Shown: positions 8,292 through 17,889, counted from the first letter of the stretch. The stretch: DNA of 64,000 nucleotides from Apopatocola sp963618015 (GCA_963618015.1 CAVEQS010000001.1:109834-173833); one strand, 5' to 3'. Translations and numbers: made by a program. The notes: generated by a model from the sequence alone, not told the origin.

Positions 8292-8524
8292 CAGCTTTTT
8301 CCGCTGCTTCTTTTTCGTATGATGTGCATGGCTGTCAATAGAACAGCAACGATCCCCGCCGTAACGGCAGCGTGGATGAGTATGCTCTGATACCACGGAG
8401 CGGACGCGAGAGCGTAGAGCCCTGGACGGGTGCGATAATCGATCCACCGCGCAATGCTCATTCCGGCAAAAACGCCGAGGAACGCCCACATAGCTGTCTT
8501 AAGAATGCCGTACAAGCGATTCAC
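8291..8524 (-). CDS. Small two-span membrane protein, unknown function
   Basis: The 77-residue product has two predicted membrane helices (about residues 8-25 and 46-66), separated by an external or internal loop containing DYRTRPGLYALASAPWY, and a basic C-terminal tail. The start is GTG at 8524, with AAAGGATG about 8 bases upstream. It lies 24 bases after the Ig-like protein gene and is probably cotranscribed with it. I do not recognise a named family; the clear ribosome-binding site and normal codon use argue that it is real. Confidence 0.65.
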   Translation of the reverse strand: MNRLYGILKTAMWAFLGVFAGMSIARWIDYRTRPGLYALASAPWYQSILIHAAVTAGIVAVLLTAMHIIRKRSSGKS

Positions 8525-8548
8525 GAAAAGTCATCCTTTGTCGGGGAA

Positions 8549-10204
8549 TTATTCGTCGTCCCCATCATCACCGTCATCGCCGTCATCTTCGCTGTCCTCG
8601 CCGTCCTTCTGGAGAAGAACCTTGCGGACGAGGATGACCGCCACGGCGATCACCGCCACGGCCAGCACGCCGATGATGACGAGAAGCACCGTGTTCGTCT
8701 TTTTCACGGGCTTGGCCGGGGTCTCGTCCTCGCCGACGTCGGAACCGGCAGGGATGGGCTGGATGGTCTCATAGCCGCAGACAGAGCAAACGCCCTTCTG
8801 CTCGCCGTCCTCGGTAGCGGTGGGGGCTTTCAGGACGGTCCACGTATAGGTATGGAACGCCTCGTCGCCGTGCTCACCGCAGGTGCACTGGTGCCAATGG
8901 GAAATGTCATTATGCTCCCAGACACTCGAAAAGCTGTGCGTGTGTGCCTTGGTGGCGGTGAACGTCACGGGGACGGTGTTGGAGTAATAGGGATCGGAGG
9001 TCGTGCCGTTGCCGGTGAGCTGAACGCTCACGCGGTAATACGTCGTGCCCTCGGTCTGCTCGGGCTTGTAGCTGGAGTTTGTAGCGCCGGGGATGGCCTT
9101 CATGGCGGCGGTGCTGTTCGTCGAGGCGCTGTACCACTGGTAGGTGAGCGTGCCGCCATCGCTGGACGTTGCCTGGATGGAGAGAATGAAGTTGGGGTTC
9201 TCATCGACCGCCATGGTGCCGCCGATGGGCTGCGTGATGATGCTGAGAGACGCCGCTTTCTTCGTTACGGTGACCCCCGCCGTGCCGGAGAGCGTTTCGC
9301 CGCCCTCGCTCTTGAAGAGGCAGGCGACCTTCCAGCCGTTCATATCGTAGGGAATGTTGCTGAGCGTGAGCGTTTCGCTGTCGCCGCCGGAAATGCTCAG
9401 CGACGGGAACGCCGTGCGCGCAGCGGTATAATCATAGACCTGTGTGCCGTCGGCGCTGACGATGCGCCAGACATAGCTCGTCGCGCCGTCGGCACGGGCA
9501 ATGAAGATCGCGCGTCCGCCTTCGGTGACGGTCTCGCCGGTCGGGTCCTTTGTTTTCACGGGAGCCGCGGGTTTGGCGTTCACGGTGATGTGGCAGAACG
9601 AGGTCGTGACCGCTCCGGCGTCGTTCAGGAACTGGCAGTAAATGTCCGCGCCGTTATATTCCATCGTCGCCGCGACGGAGAGAGAGGCCGTCGTCGCGCC
9701 GTCGATAGGCTTGGGGGCTTCCTCGCCCTTTTTATAATACCACTGGATGCTCGATGCACCGGTCGCCCCGGCGGTGAGCGCAATGGTATCGCCCTCGGTC
9801 AGCGTCTGGCTGGTGGTGCTCACATCCTGCGTGAGCGCGGGCTTGGAGATCACCGTAACGGTGCAGACGGAGGACTGAGCAGTTCCCGCCGAGTTCTGCA
9901 CGAAGCAGTAAAAAGCTGCGCCGTTGATCGAGGCGTCCACCGCGGCGATCTGGTACGTATTGGAGGTCTGTCCCTCCACGGGCGTATCGCCCTCGGGATG
10001 AACGCTGTACCACTGGTAGATAAGCTCGCCGCCCGTCGCCTCCACGGTGAGCGTGAGCGTCTGCCCTTCGATCACGGTGAGCGTCAAGGGTACATCGGTG
10101 TTGATGGCAGGAGCGTCGTCCGCGAGTGCCGTCGTGCCGAGCGCGGTGAACAAAAGCGCCGCCATCAAAACGGCAAAGAGTCGCTTTGAAACAAGTTTAT
10201 GCAT
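8549..10204 (-). CDS. Cell-surface protein with Ig-like repeats and C-terminal membrane anchor
   Basis: The 551-residue product has a signal peptide ending near LGTTALADD. About four Ig-like beta domains follow (roughly residues 30-400), each marked by an IYQWYS/IQWYYK-type Trp-Tyr core and an AxYxC/YCQF strand. Next comes a short module with paired Cys and His residues (HWHQCTCGEHG, GVCSVCGYET), then one membrane helix (TNTVLLVIIGVLAVAVI) and a highly acidic cytoplasmic tail (EDDGDDGDDGDDE). There is no LPxTG sorting signal, so anchoring is by the helix. The ATG at 10204 is chosen because GGGGAGGAG lies 8 bases upstream. Surface adhesion is a reasonable guess only. Confidence 0.75.
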   Translation of the reverse strand: MHKLVSKRLFAVLMAALLFTALGTTALADDAPAINTDVPLTLTVIEGQTLTLTVEATGGELIYQWYSVHPEGDTPVEGQTSNTYQIAAVDASINGAAFYCFVQNSAGTAQSSVCTVTVISKPALTQDVSTTSQTLTEGDTIALTAGATGASSIQWYYKKGEEAPKPIDGATTASLSVAATMEYNGADIYCQFLNDAGAVTTSFCHITVNAKPAAPVKTKDPTGETVTEGGRAIFIARADGATSYVWRIVSADGTQVYDYTAARTAFPSLSISGGDSETLTLSNIPYDMNGWKVACLFKSEGGETLSGTAGVTVTKKAASLSIITQPIGGTMAVDENPNFILSIQATSSDGGTLTYQWYSASTNSTAAMKAIPGATNSSYKPEQTEGTTYYRVSVQLTGNGTTSDPYYSNTVPVTFTATKAHTHSFSSVWEHNDISHWHQCTCGEHGDEAFHTYTWTVLKAPTATEDGEQKGVCSVCGYETIQPIPAGSDVGEDETPAKPVKKTNTVLLVIIGVLAVAVIAVAVILVRKVLLQKDGEDSEDDGDDGDDGDDE

Positions 10205-10385
10205 AGTGTATTCTCCTCCCCCCCGCCTCGCGGCGCAGGATGAATGATCCGGTTTGCTTTCTTGCTTATTAGACGCAGGAAAGCGGCAAAAAGTTTTCGG
10301 AAACCTCAAAAAATGTCCCGAAGCGTCATTGTAGCGTTTCGGGACATCTTTGTCAATATGTGTTTGCTTCCAATGCTTTTGCGTT

Positions 10386-13004
10386 TCAGCCGAGCTGACG
10401 GAGCGATTCCTCGAGATTCGCGATCAGCGCTTCGAGCTTTTCGGCGCGCTCGCGCTCGGTGGCGACAACGTTGGCCGGAGCGCGGGAGACAAAGCTCTCG
10501 TTGGAGAGCTTGCGGCGCTGATTTTCCAGGAATCCGCGGTTTTTCACGAGTTCCTTTTCCAGACGAGCGCGCTCCTTGTCGAGATCGACAAGCTCGCTCA
10601 TCGGCAGGAAGCAGCGCGCGTCCTTCGTCACGATGCTGACCATTTTGTCGGCGTCCGCCGGCACCTCGCCAGAAACGATCACTTCTCCGGCATATGCCAG
10701 ACGGCAGAGATAATCGCGGCCGTTTTCAAAGGCCTCCTTATCCTCAGTGACGATATAGAGGTGCGGGCGCTTGGACGGCGGGACGTTCATCTCGCTGCGG
10801 CGGCTGCGGATGGCGCGGATGGCCTCCATGACCTTTTCAAAGCGCGCGCTCTCCGCCGGGAACACCATATCCTCGCGGTAGACAGGGTAGGGCTGGATCA
10901 TGAGCGCTTCGCCCTCGTGCGGCAGCGCCTGATAGATCTCCTCGGTAATGAACGGCATGAACGGGTGGAGAAGCTTGAGCGTTTCGGTGAGCACATAGAG
11001 CAGCACCTTCTGCGCCTGAATGCGGGCAGCTTCATCCTCGCCGGTCAGGCGAGCCTTGGTGAGCTCAATGTACCAGTCGCAGAAGCTGTCCCAGATGAAG
11101 TCGTAGATCTTCTGTGCGGCGATGCCGAGCTCATACTTATCGAGATTTTCGCCGACCTCGCGCGCGAGATCGTTGAACCGGGAGAGGATCCACTTATCCT
11201 CGAGCTCCAGCGTTTCGGGCAGCTCGTTTTTGTCGATCGTGAGATTCATCATCACGAAGCGGGAAGCGTTCCAGAGCTTGTTGGCAAAGTTGCGCATCGC
11301 CTCGCAGCGCTCCGGGAAGAAGCGCATGTCGTTTCCGGGCGAGTTGCCGGTGATGATGTTGAAGCGGAGCGCATCCGCGCCGTAGGTGTTGATGACCTCG
11401 ATGGGGTCAACGCCGTTTCCGGCGGACTTGGACATTTTCTTGCCCTGCGGGTCGCGGATGAGGCCGTGGATGAGCACCGTGTGGAACGGGATCTTCTTCA
11501 TATGCTCGCAGCCGGAGAAGATCATGCGGGCGACCCAGAAGAAAATAATATCGTAGCCCGTGACGAGCACGTCCGTCGGGTAGAAGTATTCGAGATCCTC
11601 GGTCTTGTCCGGCCAGCCGAGCGTGGAGAACGGCCAGAGGGCGCTGGAGAACCAGGTATCGAGCACGTCGCTCTCGCGGCGGATGTTCCTGGAGTGGCAC
11701 GCCTCGCACTCGCAGGCATCGGTGCGGGAGACGGTCATGTGGCCGCAATCGTCGCAATACCACACGGGGATCTGGTGGCCCCACCAGAGCTGGCGGGAGA
11801 TGCACCAGTCACGCACGCCGTTCATCCAGTTGAGATACGTCTTGGCGAAACGGTCGGGAACGAACTTGATCTCACCGTCCTCCACGACGCGGATGGCTTC
11901 CTTCGCAAGGGGCTGCATCTTCACGAACCACTGGTCGCTCGCGAGCGGCTCCACGTCGTTGTGGCAGCGGTAGCATGTACCGACGTTGTGGACGCACGGC
12001 TCGATGGAGACGAGATAGCCCTGCTCCTCGAGCTCCTGCACAATGGCCTTACGCGCCTCGTAGCGGTCCATGCCGTCCCACTTGTAGCCGCCGGTGATCT
12101 TGCCGTCGCCGTCGAGCATCAGGTACTGCGGCAGATCGTGACGCAGACCGACCTCAAAGTCGTTGGGGTCGTGGCAGGGCGTGATCTTCACGCAGCCGGT
12201 GCCGAATTCCATATCGGCGTGCTCGTCGCCGACGATGGGGATCTCGCGCCCGACGAGCGGGAGCGTGAGCGTCTTGCCGATCATGTCCTTATAGCGCGGA
12301 TCCTCGGGATTCACCGCGACGGCGGCGTCGCCGAGCATCGTCTCGGGACGGGTCGTGGCGACCTCCACGCTGCCGGAGCCGTCCGTCAGCGGGTAACGGA
12401 TGTGCCAGAAGAAGCCGTTCTTCTCGACATACTCGACCTCGGCGTCGGAAAGGGCGGTCGTGCAGTGCGGGCACCAGTTGATGATGCGCTTGCCGCGGTA
12501 GATGTAGCCTTTTTCGTACAGACTGCAAAATGCCTCACGCACGGCCTTGGCGCATTGATCGTCCATCGTGAAGCGCTGGCGCTCCCAGTCGCACGAGGAG
12601 CCGAGCGTTTTGAGCTGCTCGACGATACGGTCGCCGTAGTGCTGCTTCCAGTCCCACACGCGATCGAGGAACTTTTCGCGGCCGAGATCAAAGCGGGTCA
12701 GGCCTTCCTTGCGGAGCTCGGCTTCCACCTTGATCTGTGTGGCGATGCCGGCATGGTCAACGCCCGGCAGCCACAGCGCGCAGTAGCCGCTCATGCGCTT
12801 CCAGCGGATGAGCACATCCTGGATCGTCTCGTCAAACGCATGGCCGAGATGGAGCTGGCCGGTGACGTTCGGGGGCGGGATCACGATGGTGAACGGCTTC
12901 TTATCCGGGTCACGCTCGGCGTGGAACCAGCCGCCGTCCGTCCAGTAGCGGTAGATCTTGCTTTCCACCTGCTTGGGATCATAAATCTTCGGCAGTTCTT
13001 TCAT
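10386..13004 (-). CDS. valS: Valyl-tRNA synthetase
   Basis: ValRS charges tRNA-Val with valine and edits misacylated Thr. The 872-residue class I synthetase has the HIGH motif in NVTGQLHLGHAFD, the editing domain (CP1), the tRNA recognition segment QLWWGHQIPVWYC, the KMSKS motif (KKMSKSAGNGVDP), the anticodon-binding domain and a C-terminal ValRS coiled coil (LVDLDKERARLEKEL onward). Of two close ATGs, the one at 13004 has GGAGG 7 bases upstream, whereas the one at 13010 leaves almost no spacer. A T-box leader with terminator and promoter lies directly upstream, so expression responds to uncharged tRNA-Val. Confidence 0.97.
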   Translation of the reverse strand: MKELPKIYDPKQVESKIYRYWTDGGWFHAERDPDKKPFTIVIPPPNVTGQLHLGHAFDETIQDVLIRWKRMSGYCALWLPGVDHAGIATQIKVEAELRKEGLTRFDLGREKFLDRVWDWKQHYGDRIVEQLKTLGSSCDWERQRFTMDDQCAKAVREAFCSLYEKGYIYRGKRIINWCPHCTTALSDAEVEYVEKNGFFWHIRYPLTDGSGSVEVATTRPETMLGDAAVAVNPEDPRYKDMIGKTLTLPLVGREIPIVGDEHADMEFGTGCVKITPCHDPNDFEVGLRHDLPQYLMLDGDGKITGGYKWDGMDRYEARKAIVQELEEQGYLVSIEPCVHNVGTCYRCHNDVEPLASDQWFVKMQPLAKEAIRVVEDGEIKFVPDRFAKTYLNWMNGVRDWCISRQLWWGHQIPVWYCDDCGHMTVSRTDACECEACHSRNIRRESDVLDTWFSSALWPFSTLGWPDKTEDLEYFYPTDVLVTGYDIIFFWVARMIFSGCEHMKKIPFHTVLIHGLIRDPQGKKMSKSAGNGVDPIEVINTYGADALRFNIITGNSPGNDMRFFPERCEAMRNFANKLWNASRFVMMNLTIDKNELPETLELEDKWILSRFNDLAREVGENLDKYELGIAAQKIYDFIWDSFCDWYIELTKARLTGEDEAARIQAQKVLLYVLTETLKLLHPFMPFITEEIYQALPHEGEALMIQPYPVYREDMVFPAESARFEKVMEAIRAIRSRRSEMNVPPSKRPHLYIVTEDKEAFENGRDYLCRLAYAGEVIVSGEVPADADKMVSIVTKDARCFLPMSELVDLDKERARLEKELVKNRGFLENQRRKLSNESFVSRAPANVVATERERAEKLEALIANLEESLRQLG

Positions 13005-13020
13005 TCTCATTCCTCCAAAC

Positions 13021-13050
13021 AAAAACGCCCCGGAGATAAACTCCGGGGCG
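13021..13050 (-). terminator. T-box-controlled intrinsic terminator of valS
   Basis: A 10-bp stem (CGCCCCGGAG / CTCCGGGGCG, 5-base loop) is followed on the minus strand by TTTTTG. Formation of the T-box antiterminator would prevent it. Confidence 0.9.
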
Positions 13051-13255
13051 CAAAAACTTACGCGGTACCACCCGATTTCCGCTTAATAAAAGCGGCACTC
13101 GTATTCTCTGTAACGGGAGAACCCGTCCGTTTCTACTTTCGTTCAAAACGGCAGCTCCGGGGCGACCTTCGGCAGCGGCTTCACAAGGGCTTGCACCAAC
13201 CGCCCTCTCTCTTCGATCCGCCGGGAGCCTACTCCTCCCCTTCTGCGCTTTTTAC
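13021..13255 (-). promoter_or_regulatory. T-box riboswitch leader of valS
   Basis: The minus strand carries the T-box core TGGTACCGCG (13070-13061), which pairs with the NCCA end of uncharged tRNA in the antiterminator. Upstream is a Stem I region with AGAGAGAGGGCGGTTGG followed by GGTGCAAGCC-type sequence. A GTC triplet at 13166-13164 on the 3' side of Stem I is a plausible valine specifier; its position in a specifier loop was judged by eye and not folded. The leader ends in an intrinsic terminator just before valS. Confidence 0.92.
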
Positions 13256-13261
13256 CAAATC

Positions 13262-13290
13262 AATATACCGTTTTTTATTTGTCTTGTCAA
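13262..13290 (-). promoter_or_regulatory. Promoter of the valS leader
   Basis: On the minus strand a consensus TTGACA (13290-13285), a 17-base spacer and TATATT (13267-13262). It sits immediately after the fbp stop codon. Confidence 0.85.
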
Positions 13291-13294
13291 GACT

Positions 13295-15229
13295 TTACTC
13301 CATGCGGCTCGGCGTGCGCACAAGGCCGCCGCGGTAGGCCGCGAGAAGCTTTTTGAGATCGGCAATGCGCCGCTCCACATCCGCGCCGCCGTCGGTATCG
13401 CGCACGCGGAGCCGGTCAGGGTACTGCTCGATCATGATCGTGCGGGAGAGCACATCCGCGCTCTCGCGCGCGGCGGTGTCCGGGTCGAAGGGCTGATGCT
13501 CGGCGAGATACAGCTCGTGCGAGGAAAATACCAGCGTATAGCCGCAGATACCCGTCAAGGGCTGATACGCCTTCGAGAGGCCGCCGTCGATATTGATGAA
13601 CTTGCCGTTCGCCTTGATGGGCGTGTCGCCCTTCGTTTTACGCACAGGGACGTGGCCGTTGATGATATGGCCGCGTTCAAAATTCACGCCGAACTCGGCG
13701 AGGATCGTGCGCGCCGTCTCCTCGCTGTTCCAGAGATCGTAGTACGCATTTTTGTGCTCCGTTCCGGCCTCCGGATCGTCGAGGAACGTGCGCTCAAACG
13801 TTGCGATCTTGTCCTTGCCGTTGAGCGGGGAATACGGCCCGCACCAGAGATACCAGAGAAGATCGGTATTCTCCGTGCGGCGGTCGTACATCGCCGTGCG
13901 GACCATCCGGTCGCAGGCGTCCATAAGCGATTTTCCGCAGTACGTCTTGTCGCCCATCGTAACGCGCGTAAAGCTGCCGTCCGGCTCCATGGGGATGCAG
14001 CCGTGATAGAGCAGGTTCCCGTTGCACACGCGGTACATTGCGCCCTTTTCCAGCAGATACCGGATGTGGGACTGCAGCTTCTCGCTGCGCAGGAACGACA
14101 ATACCAGCTGATCGACGAGCTGCTGTTCCCGCTCGGAGAGGCGGTATGGATCGGCGGGGTCGACCGTGGGAAGGGAAATATCGTTGATGCGGTAGGTTTT
14201 TCCGTCAAGCGTGATCGTCTCCTTGGAGCGGACGAGCTCACCGAGCAGAAGACGCCCGTTCATTTTATATTCCGGATGACGGAGGATGAGCTGGCCTTCC
14301 AGCTTGAACTGGATGACCGTGATGGCCTTGAGGAGCTTGGCGGTAACATCGCTGTTTTCCGCCACGCAGTCCGTCACGTGGGTCGGCAGGAAGTTTGTGC
14401 AGGGATCGTCGCCGTACTGCTCCATGGCAAAGAGCGCAAGCGGGCGGACGTTCAGGCCGTAGCCGTCCTCGAGCATATCAAAGTTGCCGTACTTGAGGGA
14501 GTTTCGCAGAGCGTTCGCGATGCACGCGGGGTTGCCCATCGCCGCGCCCATCCAGAGGATATCGTGGTTGCCCCAGACGAAGTCCACGCCGTGCATATCC
14601 ATGAGATCGTCCATGACCATCTGCGCGGCGGGGCCGCGGTCAAAGACGTCGCCGACGATATGCAGCTGGTTGACGGTCAATCGCGAGATGAGATTCGCGA
14701 GCGCCACAATGAACCGGTCGGCAATGCCGGTCTCGATGACGCTGTTGATGATGCTTTCAAAGTACTTGCGCTTGTTGGGGTCGTGCTCGTCGGAGTCGAT
14801 GAGCTCTTCGATGATGTACGCATATTCCTTCGGCAAACGGGCGCGCACCTTGACGCGGGTGTATTTGTCCGTCGCCTGGCGGCAGACGGCCACGAGGCGG
14901 TGGATCGTCACGCGGTACCAGGAGTCGGAATGCGCCGCGGCGGCCAGCTCCCGCTCCGGGTAGTAGAGCAGCCGCGCGAGCGAATTCTTCTCGTCCTCGC
15001 CGAGGAGGTCGCCGAAGCTGTCGTTGATCTTATCGTGGATCGCGCCGGAGGCGTTTTTCAGAATGTGGGAAAAGTATGTATACTCACCGTGGATGTCGCT
15101 CATGAAATGCTCGGTCGTTTTCGGCAGCTCCAGAATGGCCTGCAGCCGCACGATCTCCGCCGCCGTTGCGGGAATGCTCGGGAAGCTCTTGGAAAGAAGC
15201 TCCAGATACTTGATTTCGCTCTCGTTCAT
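13295..15229 (-). CDS. fbp: Fructose-1,6-bisphosphatase, class III
   Basis: Class III FBPase dephosphorylates fructose 1,6-bisphosphate in gluconeogenesis and is a Firmicutes-type metallophosphatase. The 644-residue length fits. Metallophosphatase motifs are SDIHGEYTYF (about residue 44), GDVFDRGP (about residue 192) and WGNHD (about residue 217), with further His motifs INGHVPV near residue 545. The ATG overlaps the stop of the upstream reductase gene (ATGA), so the two are probably translated together. The valS promoter lies just after its stop. Confidence 0.96.
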   Translation of the reverse strand: MNESEIKYLELLSKSFPSIPATAAEIVRLQAILELPKTTEHFMSDIHGEYTYFSHILKNASGAIHDKINDSFGDLLGEDEKNSLARLLYYPERELAAAAHSDSWYRVTIHRLVAVCRQATDKYTRVKVRARLPKEYAYIIEELIDSDEHDPNKRKYFESIINSVIETGIADRFIVALANLISRLTVNQLHIVGDVFDRGPAAQMVMDDLMDMHGVDFVWGNHDILWMGAAMGNPACIANALRNSLKYGNFDMLEDGYGLNVRPLALFAMEQYGDDPCTNFLPTHVTDCVAENSDVTAKLLKAITVIQFKLEGQLILRHPEYKMNGRLLLGELVRSKETITLDGKTYRINDISLPTVDPADPYRLSEREQQLVDQLVLSFLRSEKLQSHIRYLLEKGAMYRVCNGNLLYHGCIPMEPDGSFTRVTMGDKTYCGKSLMDACDRMVRTAMYDRRTENTDLLWYLWCGPYSPLNGKDKIATFERTFLDDPEAGTEHKNAYYDLWNSEETARTILAEFGVNFERGHIINGHVPVRKTKGDTPIKANGKFINIDGGLSKAYQPLTGICGYTLVFSSHELYLAEHQPFDPDTAARESADVLSRTIMIEQYPDRLRVRDTDGGADVERRIADLKKLLAAYRGGLVRTPSRME

Positions 15230-16056
15230 GCCTTCGTCTCCCGGTTCCTTTCCTCAATGTACTGCGCGGCGCTGAGCGCTGCGATGTTGCCGTCACCAAC
15301 GGCCTTGGCGATCTGGTAGGGCTTGCCGGTGCAGTCCCCGGCGGCAAAAACGCCTTCCACGGAGGTTTTCATCGTCGTTTTGTCCACGTCGACATGTACG
15401 CCGTCCATGGCAAGTCCCGAAAGAAGCGTATCGGGCGCGGCGGCGGGGCGCAGAATGAACACCGCCTCACACGCATGCTCCTCCCCATTCACCGAAAGGG
15501 CGCGGACGCGCTCCTCTCCGAGCACGGCGTACTTTGCCGTACGTGTCGTGAACATCTCGACCTCGCAGCCCATCGTGCGGAGAAGCTCCGCTTCCTCCGC
15601 GGCGTCCGACGTGAAGCCCACAACGCAGACCTTCTTCCCGCGGTAGAGCATCCCGTCGCACGTGACGCAATAGCTCACGCCGCGGCCGAGATAGTCCCGC
15701 TCGCCGGGGAAAAGCTTTCCGGCGGCAACGCCGGTGCAGAGGATGACCGTTTCGGCCTCACAGAACTCCGAGCCGTAAACGACGCCGAAGCTTTCGCCGA
15801 GAGAGGCTACCGACGTAGCCCGGCCATGAAGAAGCTCTACGCCCGCGTCCAGCGCCTGGCGCTCCATCGCTTCGAGCAGCGCGCGGCCGGAGATGTCCGG
15901 GCAGCCGGGGTAATTCGTGATTTTGTGGGCGCGGCTGAGCGGAATATCGTCGATCCCGCCGGAGAGGATCGCCGCGGTTTTGCTCCGCGCGCGCAGCGTG
16001 AGCGCCGCAGAAACCGCCGCCGGGCCGCCGCCGAGGATCACGGCATCATATTTCAT
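15226..16056 (-). CDS. Thioredoxin-reductase-like FAD/NAD(P) disulfide oxidoreductase
   Basis: The 276-residue flavoprotein starts MKYDAVILGGGPAAVSAALT (FAD Rossmann motif). It has the redox pair in YCVTCDGML, a second nucleotide-binding segment (KKVCVVGFTSDAAEEAELL) and the FAD-binding VFAAGDCTGKPYQIAKAVGDG. This is the order and length of bacterial TrxB. The second nucleotide motif is GFTSDA rather than the usual GGGDSA, so pyridine nucleotide preference, or even the true partner, may differ from classical TrxB. The ATG at 16056 has AGGAG 8 bases upstream. It is the first gene of a two-gene unit with fbp. Confidence 0.82.
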   Translation of the reverse strand: MKYDAVILGGGPAAVSAALTLRARSKTAAILSGGIDDIPLSRAHKITNYPGCPDISGRALLEAMERQALDAGVELLHGRATSVASLGESFGVVYGSEFCEAETVILCTGVAAGKLFPGERDYLGRGVSYCVTCDGMLYRGKKVCVVGFTSDAAEEAELLRTMGCEVEMFTTRTAKYAVLGEERVRALSVNGEEHACEAVFILRPAAAPDTLLSGLAMDGVHVDVDKTTMKTSVEGVFAAGDCTGKPYQIAKAVGDGNIAALSAAQYIEERNRETKA

Positions 16057-16112
16057 AAGGTATACTCCTGTCGTTTGTCCCGCCAAGGGGCGGAAAGATT
16101 CATAGCCTCTTT

Positions 16113-16141
16113 ATTATCCAATAAATCAGTTGTAATTTCAA
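16113..16141 (-). promoter_or_regulatory. Promoter of the reductase-fbp unit
   Basis: On the minus strand TTGAAA (16141-16136), a 17-base spacer and GATAAT (16118-16113). It overlaps the divergent glnS promoter. Confidence 0.7.
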
Positions 16142-16158
16142 GCGTTGGCGTGTATAAT
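16130..16158 (+). promoter_or_regulatory. Promoter of glnS
   Basis: TTGTAA (16130-16135), a 17-base spacer and a perfect TATAAT (16153-16158). The -35 boxes of this promoter and its divergent partner are adjacent. Confidence 0.75.
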
Positions 16159-16209
16159 AATTTTCATTCATTCAATTCATACAGCTTTCATAAAATGGAG
16201 AGAGACAAT

Positions 16210-17880
16210 ATGGACGAGATCAGAGAATCCAGCAATTTTATTCACGATTTTGTCGCCGAGGATATCGCCCCCGGCGGACGGTTCGCCGGTAAAACGGTGC
16301 ACACCCGTTTTCCGCCCGAGCCGAACGGCTATCTGCACATCGGCCACTGCAAGGCACTGTGCATCGACTTCGGCACGGCGGAAAAGTTTGGCGGTCTCTG
16401 CAATCTGCGCATGGACGACACCAACCCCGCCAAGGAGGACACCGAGTTTGTCGACGCCATTCAGGAGGACATCCGCTGGCTCGGCTTTGACTGGGGCGAC
16501 CGCTTTTTCTACGGCTCCGATTACTTTGAAAAGACCTATGAGCTGGCCGTCGGCCTCATCAAGAAGGGGCTCGCCTACGTCTGCGAGCTGACACCCGAGG
16601 AGTTTTCCGCCTACCGCGGCGACACGACGCACCCCGCCGTCAGCCCTTATCGCGACCGCCCGATCGAGGAATCGCTCGATCTCTTCGCGCGGATGCGCGC
16701 CGGGGAGTTCCCGGAGGGCAAGTATACGCTGCGCGCGAAGATCGATCTTGCGAGCGGCAACTTCAACATGCGCGACCCGGTGCTCTACCGTATCCGCTAT
16801 ATTGAGCATCACCGGCAGGGCACAAAATGGTGCATCTTCCCGATGTACGATCTCGCCCACCCCATTCAGGATGCGCTCGAGGGCATCACGCACTCGCTCT
16901 GCTCGCTCGAATACGAGGATCACCGCCCGCTTTATAACTGGGTCATCGAAAACTGCGATGTGCCCTCCAAGCCGCGCCAGATCGAGTTTGCCCGTCTCGG
17001 CATCAACTATACCGTGATGAGCAAGCGCAAGCTGCGCCGCCTTGTGGAAGAGGGCCGCGTCTCCGGCTGGGACGATCCGCGCATGCCCACGCTCTGCGGT
17101 CTGCGCCGCCGCGGGTATACGCCGCACTCCATCCGCGATTTCACCGACCGCATCGGCGTTTCCAAGGTCACGTCCACGGTGGACTACTCGCTGCTCGAAA
17201 GCTGCCTGCGCGACGATCTCAACGCCAACGCCAAGCGCGTTATGGCGGTGCTCCGCCCCGTGAAGCTCACGATCACAAACTACCCCGAAGGGCAGACGGA
17301 GCTCTTTGATATCGAAAATAACCCTGTCGCCGAAAACGCCGGTACGCGTCCCGTTTCCTTCTCGCGTACTCTCTGGGTCGAGCAGGACGACTTTATGGAA
17401 GAGCCGGTCAAGAAGTATAACCGCCTCTATCCGGGCAACGAGGTTCGCCTCAAGGGCGCTTACATCGTCCGCTGCACCGGCTGCGTCAAGGATACGGACG
17501 GCAATGTGACGGAAATCCTCTGCGAGTACGATCCCGAGACTCGCGGCGGCAATACGCCCGACGGGCGCAAGGTGCGCGGCACGATCCACTGGGTGGATGC
17601 GAACAACTGCGCCGACGCCGAGGTGCGGCTCTACGACATGCTCTTCTCCGACACCGAACCGGACGCGCCCGGCAAGGACTTCATCGACTGCCTGAATCCC
17701 AACTCGCTCGAGGTCCTCACCGGCTGCAAGGTGGAAAAGTCTCTCGAGGGGTGCACCGCCACGGATCGCTTCCAGTTCCTCCGTCTCGGCTACTTTGCGC
17801 CGGACAACAAGGACAGCACTCCCGGCCATCTCGTATTCAACCGCGCCGTCGCGCTCAAGGATTCGTTCAAGAAGGACTAA
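16210..17880 (+). CDS. glnS: Glutaminyl-tRNA synthetase
   Basis: GlnRS charges tRNA-Gln directly, in contrast with the transamidation route of many Firmicutes. The 556-residue class I enzyme has VHTRFPPEPNGYLHIGHCK (HIGH motif), the GlnRS/GluRS catalytic fold with LRMDDTNPAKEDTEFVD, the VMSKRKLRRLV (KMSKS-like) loop and the two anticodon-binding beta barrels at the C-terminus. The open frame extends far upstream, but the ATG at 16210 is supported by homology, by GGAGAGAG just upstream and by the promoter at 16130-16158. Presence of GlnRS is known in some clostridia. Confidence 0.95.
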   Translation: MDEIRESSNFIHDFVAEDIAPGGRFAGKTVHTRFPPEPNGYLHIGHCKALCIDFGTAEKFGGLCNLRMDDTNPAKEDTEFVDAIQEDIRWLGFDWGDRFFYGSDYFEKTYELAVGLIKKGLAYVCELTPEEFSAYRGDTTHPAVSPYRDRPIEESLDLFARMRAGEFPEGKYTLRAKIDLASGNFNMRDPVLYRIRYIEHHRQGTKWCIFPMYDLAHPIQDALEGITHSLCSLEYEDHRPLYNWVIENCDVPSKPRQIEFARLGINYTVMSKRKLRRLVEEGRVSGWDDPRMPTLCGLRRRGYTPHSIRDFTDRIGVSKVTSTVDYSLLESCLRDDLNANAKRVMAVLRPVKLTITNYPEGQTELFDIENNPVAENAGTRPVSFSRTLWVEQDDFMEEPVKKYNRLYPGNEVRLKGAYIVRCTGCVKDTDGNVTEILCEYDPETRGGNTPDGRKVRGTIHWVDANNCADAEVRLYDMLFSDTEPDAPGKDFIDCLNPNSLEVLTGCKVEKSLEGCTATDRFQFLRLGYFAPDNKDSTPGHLVFNRAVALKDSFKKD

Positions 17881-17889
17881 GATACACAG

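Noticed and set aside
10350..13337. A 995-codon open frame on the plus strand across valS
   Set aside because: It is antisense to a full ValRS with all motifs; in GC-rich coding DNA the reverse frame is often open. No ribosome-binding site or recognisable domain. The same applies to long antisense frames opposite the 2296-3384, 3439-4779, 13295-15229, 16210-17880 and 39202-41514 genes.
15394..16209. Long N-terminal extension of glnS
   Set aside because: The frame is open upstream, but it is the shadow of the divergent reductase gene and crosses the glnS promoter; homology starts at 16210.
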